A DNA stretch of 64,000 nt from Blumeriella jaapii (GCA_009599575.1 VWND01000005.1:1550001-1614000), one strand, 5' to 3'; positions 26,681 to 38,100 are shown, numbered from the stretch's first letter. Translations and numbers: made by a program. The notes: generated by a model not told the origin, from the sequence alone.

Positions 26681-28555
26681 TCACGGCACGGCCACGAGCC
26701 AATGCCTCGAGGCCATGTGCGAGGGAGAGCGCCTGGACGAAATCGAGAGCCTGCCAGAGGACAGATATGTCGGGACGCCGGTGAGGCAGTTGAACCTGGG
26801 TTCTCAGAGTCATTGATAATAGGAAGAAGACTGCGTGTGTTTGTTATCTGGGAGGATTTTGTTCGGCCGCGCCGATCATTCTTAGCCCAGGTTTTATGAT
26901 AGGTTAGCGCTGGCCTGGAAAGGTTGATGAGAGAAGCATGGTTGAGTATAGATAGGCTCACGTTATCCTTTATGAATAGAAGAAGCATGGTTTGCCGTTG
27001 ATTGGCATCGGTGTCGGTGCAGCGACTGGACGCACCCTGCGAGAGGCCTCTGAGTTCTTAATAAGTATGGCTTGCTTTCAACTCCTAGCTTGTCCGACTT
27101 TGATAGTGGCTTTCGCTGGTATAGATGTGTTACTTGTTATTATTACTGAATTTTTTGCGTGAGACAGAAACAAGTGATTCTCTTAAAGGAATAGTTTGGC
27201 TGGTAAAAGTAGAAAACGATGGGTTGGATGAGGAGGGCTGGATTGAACACAGGGGAAATGAAACGTTGTTGTTACTTGTATGGATTTACTCATGACCATA
27301 ACATTAGTAAGAGAAGATTCGATAACAGCGTTTTCTGCTGACAGTATTATCCCTGCTTATGTACAAGTAGCCTTTGGTAAAACACCTAGCTTTTGTGGCA
27401 CAATCAAGATTTACAATCTCATCTTTGAAAAAAGACTTCGATCCGAGTCAGCAAATAGACTGCCGGAAACGCGGGGACAAAAAAGGTGAATGGTTAGATA
27501 TCAAAAATGAATAAGCAAACGAGCCAAACGTATTTAAGGATATAAATATACACCAGAGTCAAGAAACGCCGATTGGTAAACCCCAGACCTGCAAAAAACC
27601 CTTTTTCAGAACATGCCAAAACTACCGAGAAAACCAAAGACGTTAAAGCAGTCTTTCGATAGAGCCGTTTTACTCTAAATCTAAAGCTTGTAAATTCGGT
27701 AGAAAAAAGGATCTTTCTTTTCAACAAAGGCGGAGAAGGGAATGTAAAGCCCGCTTGGCTTGGACACAGCGATAGACAGCATGGCTTTGCCAGCAGCAAA
27801 ATGGATCATGACGACTATACTCATGATTGGCGAAGGAGAAAGGATTAGCAGAAAAAGGCATTTGGTTGAAACGGGAAAACGAAGTGTTCGGAATCAGCGT
27901 ATGGACAGCTGTTGCCTGAGTTGAAATCTAAATGTTTTTCAAATAAACCAAAAATAGTCTAAGATTGCTATTTTGTTTATCGAATACATAGCTATTTGTT
28001 TGCACGGAAATACTCCTCTGGCTTGTCCAATACTTACGCGAGCATAACACGTGATTACTAAAACGGAAGGCACGATTGACTTACATAACCCGGCGTCCCA
28101 AACTTCACATCATATATAAATGGGTTTTTTTTTTCTGATATTCAAAAACTTAAATGCATACGTATACCTTGGGGAGGTTGACATACCAGGTGTTTGGAAT
28201 TTGACGGTTTTACGGAAGGAAAAATACGCAAAGGTACGTAGCAGATGGGCACGCGGAAATGGAACATGAACGGAAGCGCCGAGAATGGAAAGTAAATGTT
28301 CTATGCCGTGAGTATTTGGGACGGGAAGATTGAGCGGAAAGGAATTAAGGAAAGGAAAAGGAAATCAAGAGGGCCGGGAGGAAGCAAAGCTTTTAGCTCG
28401 GATCGTTCGGATCGTTGGTCGGATGATAATCCAAGCTTGTCAATTGGTATACCGTCATCTATGCACCTTTTTAACGCCATAACCGTTCACCCGTACACCC
28501 AGATCACAATAAAACCCCATTCTACGGTAATGCCCAAATGCCCACCCGAACCCAA
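26681..28555. other. Long intergenic region; nothing recognised
   Basis: About 1.9 kb between the large coiled-coil gene and the PSF2 stop. It is moderately AT-rich from about 27.1 to 28.2 kb, has no conserved reading frame, and contains only short homopolymers (T run at 28126-28135). No RNA gene or repeat was identified by eye. Confidence 0.5.
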
Positions 28556-29479
28556 TCATTCAAACCCCATATCCTCATCGTCGCTCCCCTCCCCCCGACT
28601 CCCCTCATCATCCCTCTCCCGCCTCGTCGCCTCCCTGCTCGCGCCCAACTTCCTCAACCCACCCATAACCCCCACGATGAAGCCTCTACCCTCCGCAACC
28701 TCCATAGCACCCACGCCCCTCAAACTCGTCACGCCGCCGCCCTCCAACACCCGCACGCTGCTTCTCATCTTCGCCATGCGCACCTCCCGCAGATCGCGCA
28801 GCAGCGAGCGCACCCGGTCCGGCTCGGGGACGTCGTCCGCGCACGCCTCGAGCAGGATCTCGCCCAGCTCGAGCCAGTGGTAGGGCAGATAGTGCGGGGC
28901 CGCGTCGGCGGTCGAGGAGGGTAGGAAGGGCGGCGAGATGCTGTCTGTGGGCGCGGGCCGGGAGGATATCGGGTGGGGGTGCGGAGGCGGCGGCGAGAAT
29001 GCCTGTGGGGAGACTTCGGTCTCGTGCTTGAGGATGCGCTCGAGGGAGTCGACGAGGAGCCAGGGCGGAGGGAGGATATTGGCGCGGCGTTGGCGCTTGA
29101 GGAGGAGAGCGAGCCAGAGGGGGATGGCGGCGCGGTGAGGAGGGCGGAGCGCGGGTGTTGGGCCCTGGGGGGGTGTTAGTATCAGATGTAGGTGTATGTA
29201 TCCATATGCAAGTGTTCCTCTTCTCTTATTGTCGCTTTTTTGTTTCTTTTCTTATCTTATCTTATCTTTTCTTCTTCTTGCTTATTCGTTGATGAGAGAG
29301 GTGGAATAAATGGTGCGAGAGAGGGGTTGGCGGGGTAGAGAAATTCGACGGAAAAGTCAACATACTCCTAGCAGAGAAAGACTTTCAAGACGCTGGCGCG
29401 GGACGATGGTGATGGTTTCCATCTCGCAGAGGAAAGCCACTTCGGCCGGTGTGAGGCCGGTCGGGAGTGGTAATGCCAT
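28556..29479 (-). CDS. PSF2: DNA replication complex GINS subunit Psf2, 240 aa
   Basis: Psf2 is part of the GINS tetramer, which joins Cdc45 and Mcm2-7 in the replicative helicase. Exons: 29479-29366 and 29164-28556, separated by a 201-nt intron (donor GTATGT, branch CTAAC, acceptor CCCAG). The start [19 protein letters not shown] and '[16 protein letters not shown]' are the family's N-terminal beta-rich part. '[17 protein letters not shown]' and 'PPPWLL' follow. The helical core has '[19 protein letters not shown]' and '[17 protein letters not shown]', then '[10 protein letters not shown]' and a charged tail. A 60-residue Pro-rich insert sits between the two parts. A GAC triplet run in frame lies just upstream of the chosen Met. 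Confidence 0.93.
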
Positions 29480-29504
29480 AGTTGGAGGCTCAAGTGAACG
29501 TCTG

Positions 29505-29539
<35 letters not shown>

Positions 29540-30254
29540 ACTTCTCTGTGTTCCTCGGGTGAGAACGCGCTCTGGACTAGAAGAAGACGCGTCGAGTGTT
29601 GATGCCTTGAATTCGAGGTGCCAACTCGGAAAAATATATCTCCGCCCTCCTTTCGAGTTTGTTGACATCGCCGACATCACCAGTCAGTACTCACGAGGTG
29701 TCTACAGCTGATTGTGAAGAACCAACTGGCCATCGTCAGTTGATTCTTCGCAAATTGCCAATGTTGCACCTTGCGCCGTCGGTGATGTTCAGTGACACAA
29801 GTCAGTCTGCAGTGTCTCCACGTCGGAGCATCGTGTGAGGAGACAGCGGTTACAATATCGATTTGGCAAGCGATATGTGTCTAGACTGGTTGATTTTCAG
29901 CATCATGATGTCGAGTGTGTCTTCTTCTTCTGTCGGTGCTTTCTTTCTTGTGTACGATCAAGGCTCTTTCGTCCATCGGGATGTAAGACGAGGGAGGCAT
30001 TGCATCTTGTTATTTTCGAGTCTCTTCTCTCCTTCCGTTGTTTTCTTTTCCGTCAACCTTCTCGAAGATGTCTGCTTGCTCTTCCCATCCAACGCCCCTG
30101 AATCGAAGCATCTTCGGTGTCACCTCATCGCGTCGTATCGCGGAACACCGCATGCTCGTACGCCTATCCTATCAACTGCTACGGGCTGTCACCGGCCAGA
30201 GTCCAGACGCACTTACTTATAAAGAGCGGAATCCCGGAGCATCCTCAGACAGCC
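29480..30254. other. Divergent region between PSF2 and the MFS permease gene
   Basis: About 775 bp. It holds the GTC microsatellite near PSF2 and no recognised coding sequence. Open frames at 29835-30373 overlap the permease 5' region in other frames and carry no family motif. Confidence 0.5.
29503..29538. repeat. GTC/GAC trinucleotide microsatellite
   Basis: About twelve GTC triplets in the PSF2 5' leader. Read on the minus strand in the frame of PSF2 they would encode a Thr run ahead of the annotated Met. Confidence 0.9.
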
Positions 30255-32135
30255 ATGCGCAATTGGGGCGACGAGTCGTCCTCTGGTTCCCACGCCTCTT
30301 TGCCCTCCCAGGCACCATCTCTCAGCTTATCAGCGATGGGTGTGATTTCGATTGTAAGGTCGACGGCCGTTGAGCCGAACATCGAGTCTCGCCGCGACCA
30401 AAAGATCGGCCTGGCCGACACGAAAGGGAGTGAAATAGCCGTGGCCCCTGGCTCCTTCAGCGAGGCCGAGACTAAGAAACTGCTTCGGAAGCTGGACCTT
30501 CACTTGATTCCATTTCTGGCGCTGATCTACCTGCGAGTCTGCTTCTTTCCATGGCGTGGACCTGCTGACGACTGTAGACTCTGCTTTCTCGACCGCACGA
30601 ATGTCGGCAACGCGCGTCTGGCTGGCCTGGAGAAGGATCTACGGATGAAGGGCTTGGACTACAACATCTCCCTGGCCATCTTTTTCCCTTTCTACGTCCT
30701 CGCGGAAATTCCGAGCAACATGATGCTGAAGCGCTTCCGCCCGAGCGTCTGGTTCACCTTTATCATGGTCTCCTGGGGGCTGATCATGACTTGCATGGGC
30801 TTGGTGCACAACTTCCAAGGACTCCTCGCCTGTCGAGCTTTCCTGGGACTTGCGGAAGGTGGCCTGTTCCCGGGCATCACATTCTTCATCACGATGTGGT
30901 ATCGCCGCACCGAATGCGGGTTCCGAATCGCTTTGTTCTTCTCCGCTGCTACTGCTGCTGGAGCGTTTGGTGGGTTGCTCGCTCGGGGCATTTCCGAATG
31001 GATGGCCGTGGTGGAAAGCCGGCGTGGGCTTGGATATTCATCCTCGAAGGTCTCCTCACTATGGTTGTAGGTGCGTTCGCGTACTTGGCCGTCAATGATT
31101 ATCCTTCCACGTAAGAATTCCACAGTCTAGCCAGGCTCTTGTTAATGCAGGCCAGTGCCACGTTCCTCACCACTCCTGAACGGGTCGAGATCGAGCGACG
31201 GTTGTCTGCTGACAGCGGTCTGTCCGAGGAGTACCATCTCAAGTACGTCGGCCATGCCTTGAAGGACTGGAAGATCTGGGCCAATATGGTGATCACGATC
31301 GGGCTGTTCACGCCACTGTACTCGATATCCCTGTTTCTGCCTACGATTTTTGAGGGATCTCGGCTACGCCAACAACAAGGCACAGTTGATGACCGTACCA
31401 CCGTACGGTAAGACAAGAGGGAACTTTGTGTTTCTCAAATGAACATGATGCACATGGACCATCTCACTTGTTATGAACCATTTGTACGTGGCAGATACTG
31501 ACTCCCATTATCTAGTCGTAGCTTGCATCGTCACTATCCTTGTCAACTACTTCGCCGACAAGGCAGGGCAGCGAGGTGTGTTTTTGCTGGCCTTCCAGTC
31601 TGTGGCCATTATCGGGTTCCTCATGCTGGTCACAAATGGGATTCCTCATGTTCAGTACGCTGGGGTTTTCCTCGCTGCTTCCGGTATGCGCGAACCAGGA
31701 TCCCATCATAACTCTGCTAACTTGCGACCCAGGCATCTTCTGCGTCGTCCCACTCATCACAGCATGGACCAGTAACAACATCGGTGGTAGCATGAAGCGT
31801 GGGGTGGGGATTGCGATGCAGGTTGGCTTCGGCAACTTGGGAGGAGCCATTTCTGGCTTTGTATATTTGTCGCGGGACGGGCCAAGGCAAGTCGTCCGCC
31901 AGATTGCTACCCAGCTTGAGAGTAACGAAAACGACCTAGATTCATCAAGGGTCACTGTACCCTGATTGCGCTCACCTCGATGTCGTTCGTTCTGACTCTG
32001 ATCATGACTCTCTACTACCGCCGAGAGAATGCTCGACGCGATGCTGCCTTGGCTGAAGGTGGGTATTCAGACCAGCAGCAACTGGCTGACCGTGAGAAGG
32101 GCGACGATGCGATATTTTTCAGATACACTATCTGA
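30255..32135 (+). CDS. MFS permease of the allantoate/anion:cation symporter type (Dal5-like), about 526 aa, two apparent frameshifts
   Basis: This is a plasma-membrane transporter of the fungal ACS family (allantoate, nicotinate, vitamin or other organic anion uptake; substrate not predictable). Exons: 30255-30532, 30578-31110, 31156-31407, 31516-31683, 31733-31886, 31940-32135. Motifs: 'RKLDLHLIPFLALIYLLCFLDRTNVGNARLAGLE' across intron 1 (quoted in part), 'PSNMMLKRFRPS', 'CRAFLGLAEGGLFPGITFF', 'WAWIFILEG', 'YANNKAQLMTVPPY' and 'TAWTSNNIGG', all at family positions, with 12 hydrophobic segments. Introns 1 and 5 need GC-AG splice sites. Two one-base shifts are needed: a missing A at 30997-30998 and an extra T in the T5 run at 31347-31351. 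They cancel, giving 1581 nt. The start could instead be 30336. The call is firm, the substrate unknown. Confidence 0.9.
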
Positions 32136-33205
32136 CAGCCGGTCATTTATAGCAATGTGTTGAAGCTAACAGTCATCGGAGGATTTGATTGAGGCTTTCT
32201 TCTAGATCCGGAATTTTCCGTGGCCACTATCGCATATTTGGTCGCGAAGAAGGGGAGACATACGTTGATATTATTTGCAACTGAATAATACCGGTTTGAA
32301 CACAAGAATTCCCTTCAGTCCTTTCGTCCAATCTCCAACGCGGAAATATCGATCAAGAGCCATCGCACGTGCTACTTGTCGTTAATCCTGGCGCTTGTTT
32401 CTTTTCGTTCTCGTCCTCCTTCCTTCACCACGCCCCCGACCTCCGCCCTCAATCGCGATCAATCTTGACACCTCAAATCAATTCCGAAAGTTTCTCTCCA
32501 TACGCTCCTACGCTCCTACGCTCCTACGCAGTGTTTGCTTTTTGAGCCTGATGCTCAGTCTCGGCGAAGAGGTCTCTGCTGGCAACACAGCCAGGGCCTG
32601 CCCCAGCCTCCTTGTTTGCTCTTCACGGCCCGTCGCGAGTTTCTGTGTCCCCTTCACCCAGCGGGCGGGTTGACAATGAATTATGACTTACTTTGCTACC
32701 TACCATGCCCATTGTTTCTCCTGCCAGCACATCATGAAAGAAGGTCTGGGAAAAGGTCTCCCGAGCCGGGTGGAACCAGAATGCCCTTTCCTTCTCACTC
32801 CCTGTCTGGACCATGCTCTCCTGTCTGTTCCCTTTTCTTTTCCCACGTCTCCCGCTCTCTGGTCCAGCTCTACGTGAGCGAACTGTGTCGTCGTCGCCCT
32901 CCGTCAGCAGATGGTCTCCTTTAACCATCGCTGTTTCAGGCTGCGCTGGCCGTGAAAGGGCAGCCTTTTTCTTTTCGCCGTTTCGTCTTCTGCTTTTCTG
33001 TCCTCTTCCACCTTGTTGCCCTTTTTCTGTCTCCTTCTCGCTCGTTGCTCACTGCTTGCTGGCTTTGTGGCACGAGAGACGCCGTGGCTTAAAAGGTCAG
33101 CGGCTCACTGCCCGCCTTACCTCTCTCTGAACGACGTCTTGCCTTCTCCAATTGAAGACCAAGATATTGAGCGACGTATCTTCCACATCCATACCTACAC
33201 ACGCA
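32136..33205. other. Intergenic region with pyrimidine-rich leader of the Cys/His gene
   Basis: Positions 32390-33200 are C/T-rich with several short frames and no recognisable protein. A 9-bp unit tacgctcct is repeated about three times at 32503-32530. This is likely promoter and 5' UTR of the downstream gene. Confidence 0.5.
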
Positions 33206-35212
33206 ATGGTGCGCGAGCATCCGGGTGGGCAGAAGAGGGATTGCGAGGAGTGCAAGAGGATCTATGGCAAGAACAAGCATAGCGATCTTGTCCTGTTCTG
33301 CGTCAAGCGTAACTTCACGTCCCATTCCCTGCTTCTTTTCTGGCCAAGGACTGTGCTAATATCAAGCAGATCAGTGTCCGACGCTTCAACATGGCATCCC
33401 GTGCAAGACGCGCAAGAGCAAACACCATGCCCGCTGTGAAGAGCGTACGTATCTACGTCTTTGGCTCCTGTTCACAACATCAGGACTTCACGTCACGCCC
33501 AGCAGCGATATCGACTGACCGCAGCCGCAGACACGCTCCTCCCACCGGCCCCTCCGCCTCCGCCATGCGACGCCGCTGGCTGCCCGCTTCGCCGCGGAGA
33601 CCAGTCGCCGCACTGCCATCTCCATTCCTGCGCCTTCGCCCGCTGCCCCAAGTACGCCCGGCCCGGGAAGGGGGTCGATTTCTGCGCCGACCACAGATGT
33701 CCGGCGACGGGCTGTGGCGCGATCCGGAAGCGCAGCGAGCTGGGAGAGACGTTGCGCTGGGCCGTGTTCTGCCGTGAGCGTAGGTGCTCGCCTCCTCCGC
33801 CTCGTCGCAATGCCCCGGTTCCCGAGTGTCCAGCTAACGAGCATGCTAGATGAGTGCAGAAGACCATCGTGCGTGGGGAAGAAGGTGCCGGACAAGAGTT
33901 ACTGCCCGGATCGTACGTGGCGCCCTCTTCTCTCCGCCGGCTGGTGGGCGCAAGCCCGGCCTACGTGGTGTTTACATGTGTATCGCAGCGGTGCTGACGA
34001 GATGGTGAAGACTGCTGTACCTTCCAAGCCTGCCGCGCCAGCCGTCTCGACAACCTCCCGGCACCGTACTGCCTAACCCGTGAGCCTGCCTCTCCTGATC
34101 TTCCCTTGCCATCTCCGCCCCCTGCCACGTTCTCCCCGGGACCGGCACTGACAGCGCGATAGATTACAGCCAGCTCATCAGCCAGCGCGCCGCCTCTCGG
34201 CGTGAAGCGCAGCTGCTGCAAGCGCAGAAGAAACTGCAGGCGCAGAAGAAGCTGCACGCCCAGCGGCTGGAAGTCCAGAAGGAACTGCAAGAGGCCCAGC
34301 AGCTACGCGAGGACGCGACGCTCGCGGGAAATGGATCGAGCTGAGCGTGCGAGAGCCGACGCCGATGCGAGATGTGCGCGGAGAGAGCGAGAGGAGCTGT
34401 TGCGGGCGCGCGAGGCCGAGACGCTGGCGGCGAGGAGGAGGAGACGGGAGAAGAAGAAGGAGGAGGAGGAGAAGGAGGAGGTCGAGCAAGCGGCGAAGGA
34501 TCGAACGCAGGAGAGGGCTCCGGCGCGGGCAACATCCCCCACGCCGCGACGCGGGGAGGCGATGTCTCGCGGTGCCAGCTTCGGGAGCAGTAGCTTCGAC
34601 GAAGTCGCTGACCCCGACGAGCACGACGGAGACGAAGAGGAGCGCGGCGGGCTGGACTTCGCAGCCTGGCCTCCCCTCGACCCGTTCCCGGACCCGCGTT
34701 GGCGTGCGCGCTGGCCACAGCCACAGCCACATTCGCATCCACATCCACGGCTGAACGCGGCCCTGAAGCCGAGCGAAAGGGCGAGAGCGAGAGCGAGAGC
34801 TGCGGCGAGAATGGGGCCCCGGACTGGCGAGAGGTGCGACGACAGGACGCCGTGCGACGACTCGGCGCGCAGCAGCGATGGCCAGTCGTCTCGTGCGATT
34901 CCACCCGTCTCGCGGCCGAGAGCGCGAGCGCGAGCGCAAGAGACCGCGAGGGACTGGGACTGGGAATGGGCGAGGACGGATCGGGAGCGGGGAAGGCCGA
35001 GACGCACGGAGAGGGAAGGGAACGGGCCGACGCGGGGCGTCGTGTACGTGTCTCCTTACTACGAGCAGGAGGCGGATCTCGAGCGCGGCGAGGCAGATGG
35101 GGATGGGGATGGGGGCGGGGATGGGAGGACTACGAGGCTGGGGCCGAAGGGGCCGTTTGGCGTGAGGCTTGGCGTGGGTGCTGCCCATCGGGAGAGAGAC
35201 ATGGGGTGGTGA
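33206..35212 (+). CDS. Protein with seven tandem C-C-C-H modules and a charged coiled-coil C terminus, about 535 aa
   Basis: Exons: 33206-33308, 33370-33444, 33531-33779, 33850-33912, 34011-34079, 34163-35212. The first 187 residues are seven modules of form C-x(2-8)-C-x(10-18)-C-x2-H, with one residue between the His and the next Cys: C13-C16-C32-H35, C37-C46-C57-H60, C72-C77-C88-H91, C93-C98-C111-H114, C116-C121-C140-H143, C145-C150-C161-H164, C166-C171-C184-H187. Spacing suggests zinc binding. All five introns split the His codon (C|AY) of a module. Then comes a Gln/Lys/Arg helical stretch (AQKKLQAQKKLHAQRLEVQ) and a long Arg/Glu-rich tail with Asp-Gly repeats. One extra G at 34326-34328 breaks the frame; removing it gives 1608 nt. 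I do not recognise a named family. A role in nucleic-acid or protein binding is only a guess. Confidence 0.75.
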
Positions 35213-35550
35213 GAGGGGGCGTGGCAGAGGAGGAAGATCAGATGGATATCTGGCGTGGTGCTTACCTAGGTACAGTTCCTACAGTTCAGTTCCTACAGCA
35301 CAGTACACACCTGCCCACGCTCGACTTGGTGTGCTCGCTCCCTGTGTTCGTCAGGAACACCACAACGCCAGAAAGCAGAAGAGAAGAGAAGAAAGAAATA
35401 GACCCACCCACGTAGGACTCCCCCCCTCTGTCCCGCAGCATGGCTCCTGCGAGTCGACTCCCGAACCAGCGGGCCCATGGCATGGGACAGCACGTACGAC
35501 GCTGGTGGTGCCCGCAGATCTGCCCAGGTGGCGTCGTGTGAGCGAGAGGT

Positions 35551-35562
35551 GGGGGGGGGGGG
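35551..35562. repeat. Poly-G homopolymer
   Basis: A run of about 12 G in the region downstream of the Cys/His gene; its length is likely unreliable in an assembly. Confidence 0.8.
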
Positions 35563-35678
35563 GACACAGAAGGGCGTCTGATGGAGCAGCACATCGACAG
35601 AGGAGATGGATGGATGGATGGATGGGAGAGCAGGCCGGGACTTGTAGCGTGTGTGGGTGCGGGTGCGCGAGAGGCACG

Positions 35679-35745
35679 GATGGGGATGGGGATGGGGATG
35701 GGGATGGGGATGGGGATGGGGATGGGGATGGGGATGGGGATGGGG
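35679..35745. repeat. (GATGGG)n hexanucleotide microsatellite, about 11 copies
   Basis: Perfect tandem GGGGAT/GATGGG units, preceded at 35606-35625 by a (GGAT)n tract. It is not the usual TTAGGG fungal telomere repeat. It creates false Met-Gly and Asp-Gly reading frames. Confidence 0.95.
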
Positions 35746-36205
35746 CGTTGGATGGAGGAGAGAGATCTTGGTTTGATGGTGGGGATGTACTACTTCTTCT
35801 TTTTCTTCTTCTTTCTCTTTTTCTTCTCTTGTTTATTAAGGTACTCACGCTGTCTAGCGAGGGAATGCCGAGAGAGAGAGAGAGAGATCTAGCGAGATTT
35901 CTTGATAACATGTGTTGTGTCGTGTCTATGTATGTATGTATGTAAATGTACATCTCCATGTTTACATATTTATACATTTCTCTACATGGTATCGGATTCT
36001 GTGAGATGTAGATGTACATATAGGTCCTCTTTCGTGAGCCAGCTTGGGAAGACTCGAAGGGGGGAAGGGGTGGATCTACTGTACATCCGCGGTGTTTCTG
36101 TTCATCGCTGGATATGATACATCTGTACACAGAGACACACAAATGTACACATGTATTTATACACGTTTGTACAGTACTTTACGCCGAGATTTTCTTGATT
36201 CGAGG

Positions 36206-38100
36206 TCAACACGCCAAAAGGCGATTCGTTTCTTCCGACGCGTCCTCGTCGATGCGCCGGCTTCCTTTCGGGGGGAAGGCGGCGAAGAGGAGGACGATGA
36301 AGCCGATGAGCGCAACGGCCTGCTTGACATCAGTAGTGTTCTACCACGCACCTGGCTGCACAAAAGAGGATGGTGATTGTGCGGGGAGCAGAGGGTGGTG
36401 GAAGGAAAGCTCACGTACGGCATTGCAAGTGAACACGAGATTGATCTTTCCTGCTTCCGCGAACGCGGCGAAGATGAAGCCGAAAATGGTCGCTAGAGTC
36501 ACATGACAGAGGTTAGTTGTTGACTTGCCCGTATGCGAGCATGCGATCGATAGAAGGTACGTCGTAACTCACTCGTCATTAAATTCGCCACCATCTCCAC
36601 CAGGGTAATAGCGCTGAGAGCATCGGTCCGCTCTGACGGCGCACACATCTGAATAATCACCCCTTTGGCGCTCGCCCCGGTTCCCGAGGCGAGCGGCAGC
36701 AGGACCGCGACCACGTACAGCTGCCAACCCCGCGTCACAAAGGTCGCGCACCCGGTCAGCAGACAGTCGGCCAGCAGGCTCCAACGACTGTACTGGAGGT
36801 CGAATTCGAACGTCTCGCTGCTGTGCTCCAGGTGCGGCGACGGTGTCGGTTCTCCGTCGCCGCCGTTTCCCGAGGCGGCGAAGTCAGGCGGCGAGGCGGG
36901 CAGGGTGGTGTCGGTAGTGGTCGCGAGAAACGAGCTGCCGTCTTGGATGGGTGGCGGGTGGAAGTAGTGCGCGCGGCCGTAGCTGATGATGCATGGGAAG
37001 ATGAAGGTGAGGAAGATGCCGCGGATGAAGGAGTTGAGCGAGATCAGGTACCCATTCGCGGTAGGGCCGAAGGCGTACACGTCCGTCGCGTACATCTGCA
37101 GCAGCACGGGGATGAATCCCGTCGCGAGGACGCCGAGGAAGACGCCGAGGCCGAGGAGGACGGTGCCGTACGCCTTTCCCACCTGCCCGTTCCGCAGCAT
37201 CCATCTCTGGGGCGTAAAGACTTTGAGCGGTCCGAAGAATCGCGAGAGGGCTCTGGTCGGCGCGGTTGAAGCGGTTTGGTTGGGCGCGATCCAGGGGAGG
37301 AAGAGCGCCACGCAGATGGAGGAGCTGACGAACAGAGCGAGAGTGACTCTGAAGGGTGCGACGATGCCGAAGTAGTCGCTGATGAGGCCGCCCAGGAGGT
37401 AGGCGAGCGACATGCCCAGAAATGCACAACCCTGGAGCATGCCCAACGCTCCGGTGCGCTCACTCGGCTCCAGGATCTCAGCGACGTAGGAGTTGAGAGC
37501 GAGGAGATAGCCTGCCGGACCGCCAACGATGCAGATGATTTGCGAGCACTGGATGACCAGCATGCCAGCGGCCCCGCCCTGCATCACGCCGATGTTCTGG
37601 ATGAGCAGGCGCACGGCGGGCCAGAAGACGGAGTTGAGGAGCGCGGACTTGACGCCCAGGGTCTTGATGGCCCAGCCCGTGAGGAAGAGGTTCCCCACGC
37701 CGAAGAAGGTCGTCGAGGCGCCGAGGAGACTGTAGGCTTTGGCGGTGCCGGCCTCGATGCTGCGGATGTTGCAGCGGTCGCCATGAGAGGGCTCCGGGTG
37801 CGTGGTGTAGTAGGCATCACACGTCATGAGCCGGAAGACATAGAGCAGTCTTCAACTCGGACATATATGAAGTGTAAGCACTTTGCGTGAATGTGGGAAC
37901 CGGGGGTCTAGGCTCAATCTTGCAAGAGGCTGCACATACGGGACTTGCGTGACGCCGAAAGACAAAGATACCACGAATCCACAGAGCAGCGCTCGGTACA
38001 GCACCGACTTGCCATACTTGACTGGCTCTGCAGGGCCAGCGCGGAGGAGAGGTGTGTTCTCGTCGGCCTTGATCGCGGCATTGCGATCCTGCGATGGCAT
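36206..38100 (-). CDS. MFS transporter (fungal DHA1-like), 541 aa
   Basis: This is a predicted drug/metabolite:proton antiporter or related carrier. Exons: 38100-37940, 37849-36573, 36492-36419, 36319-36206 (sum 1626 nt, no frameshift). The N terminus has an acidic dileucine-type tail (DENTPLLR), then the first helix 'LLCGFVVSLSFGVTQVPLLYVFRLM' across intron 1 and 'TCDAYY', a block typical of this fungal subfamily. 'GPAGYLLALNSYVAEILEPSERTG' corresponds to motif region C/D, 'LGMSLAYLLGGLISDYFG' to a helix and loop, and 'GVIIQMCAPSERTDALSAITLVEMVANL' to the C-terminal half. A long hydrophilic loop lies between the halves. The last exon ends 'FPPKGSRRIDEDASEETNRLLAC'-like. The substrate cannot be told. 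A LaeA-like methyltransferase gene lies upstream. Confidence 0.9.

Larger units (their letters stand above)
35213..36205. other. Intergenic region rich in microsatellites and GTAC motifs
   Basis: This is the space between convergent genes (Cys/His gene and MFS transporter). It contains GGTACAGTTCCTACAGTT-type repeats at 35273-35305, poly-G, GGAT and GATGGG tracts, a TTC-rich tract (35794-35827), an AG dinucleotide run (35872-35886), and a TGTATG/ACATGTACA-rich stretch at 35925-36175. No gene is supported. Confidence 0.6.

Noticed and set aside
34178..35188. A 336-codon minus-strand open frame opposite the Cys/His gene tail
   Set aside because: It is Arg/Pro/Ser-rich with no motif and mirrors the GC-rich, Arg/Glu-rich plus-strand frame. 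Long antisense frames arise readily there, and the plus frame links to well-supported upstream exons.
35679..35745. Telomere or internal telomeric repeat
   Set aside because: The unit is GGGGAT/GATGGG, not TTAGGG or a close relative, and genes continue on both sides.
35351..36142. 263-codon minus-strand frame containing Ser-Pro repeats
   Set aside because: It consists of translated GATGGG and GGAT microsatellites with no recognisable domain.
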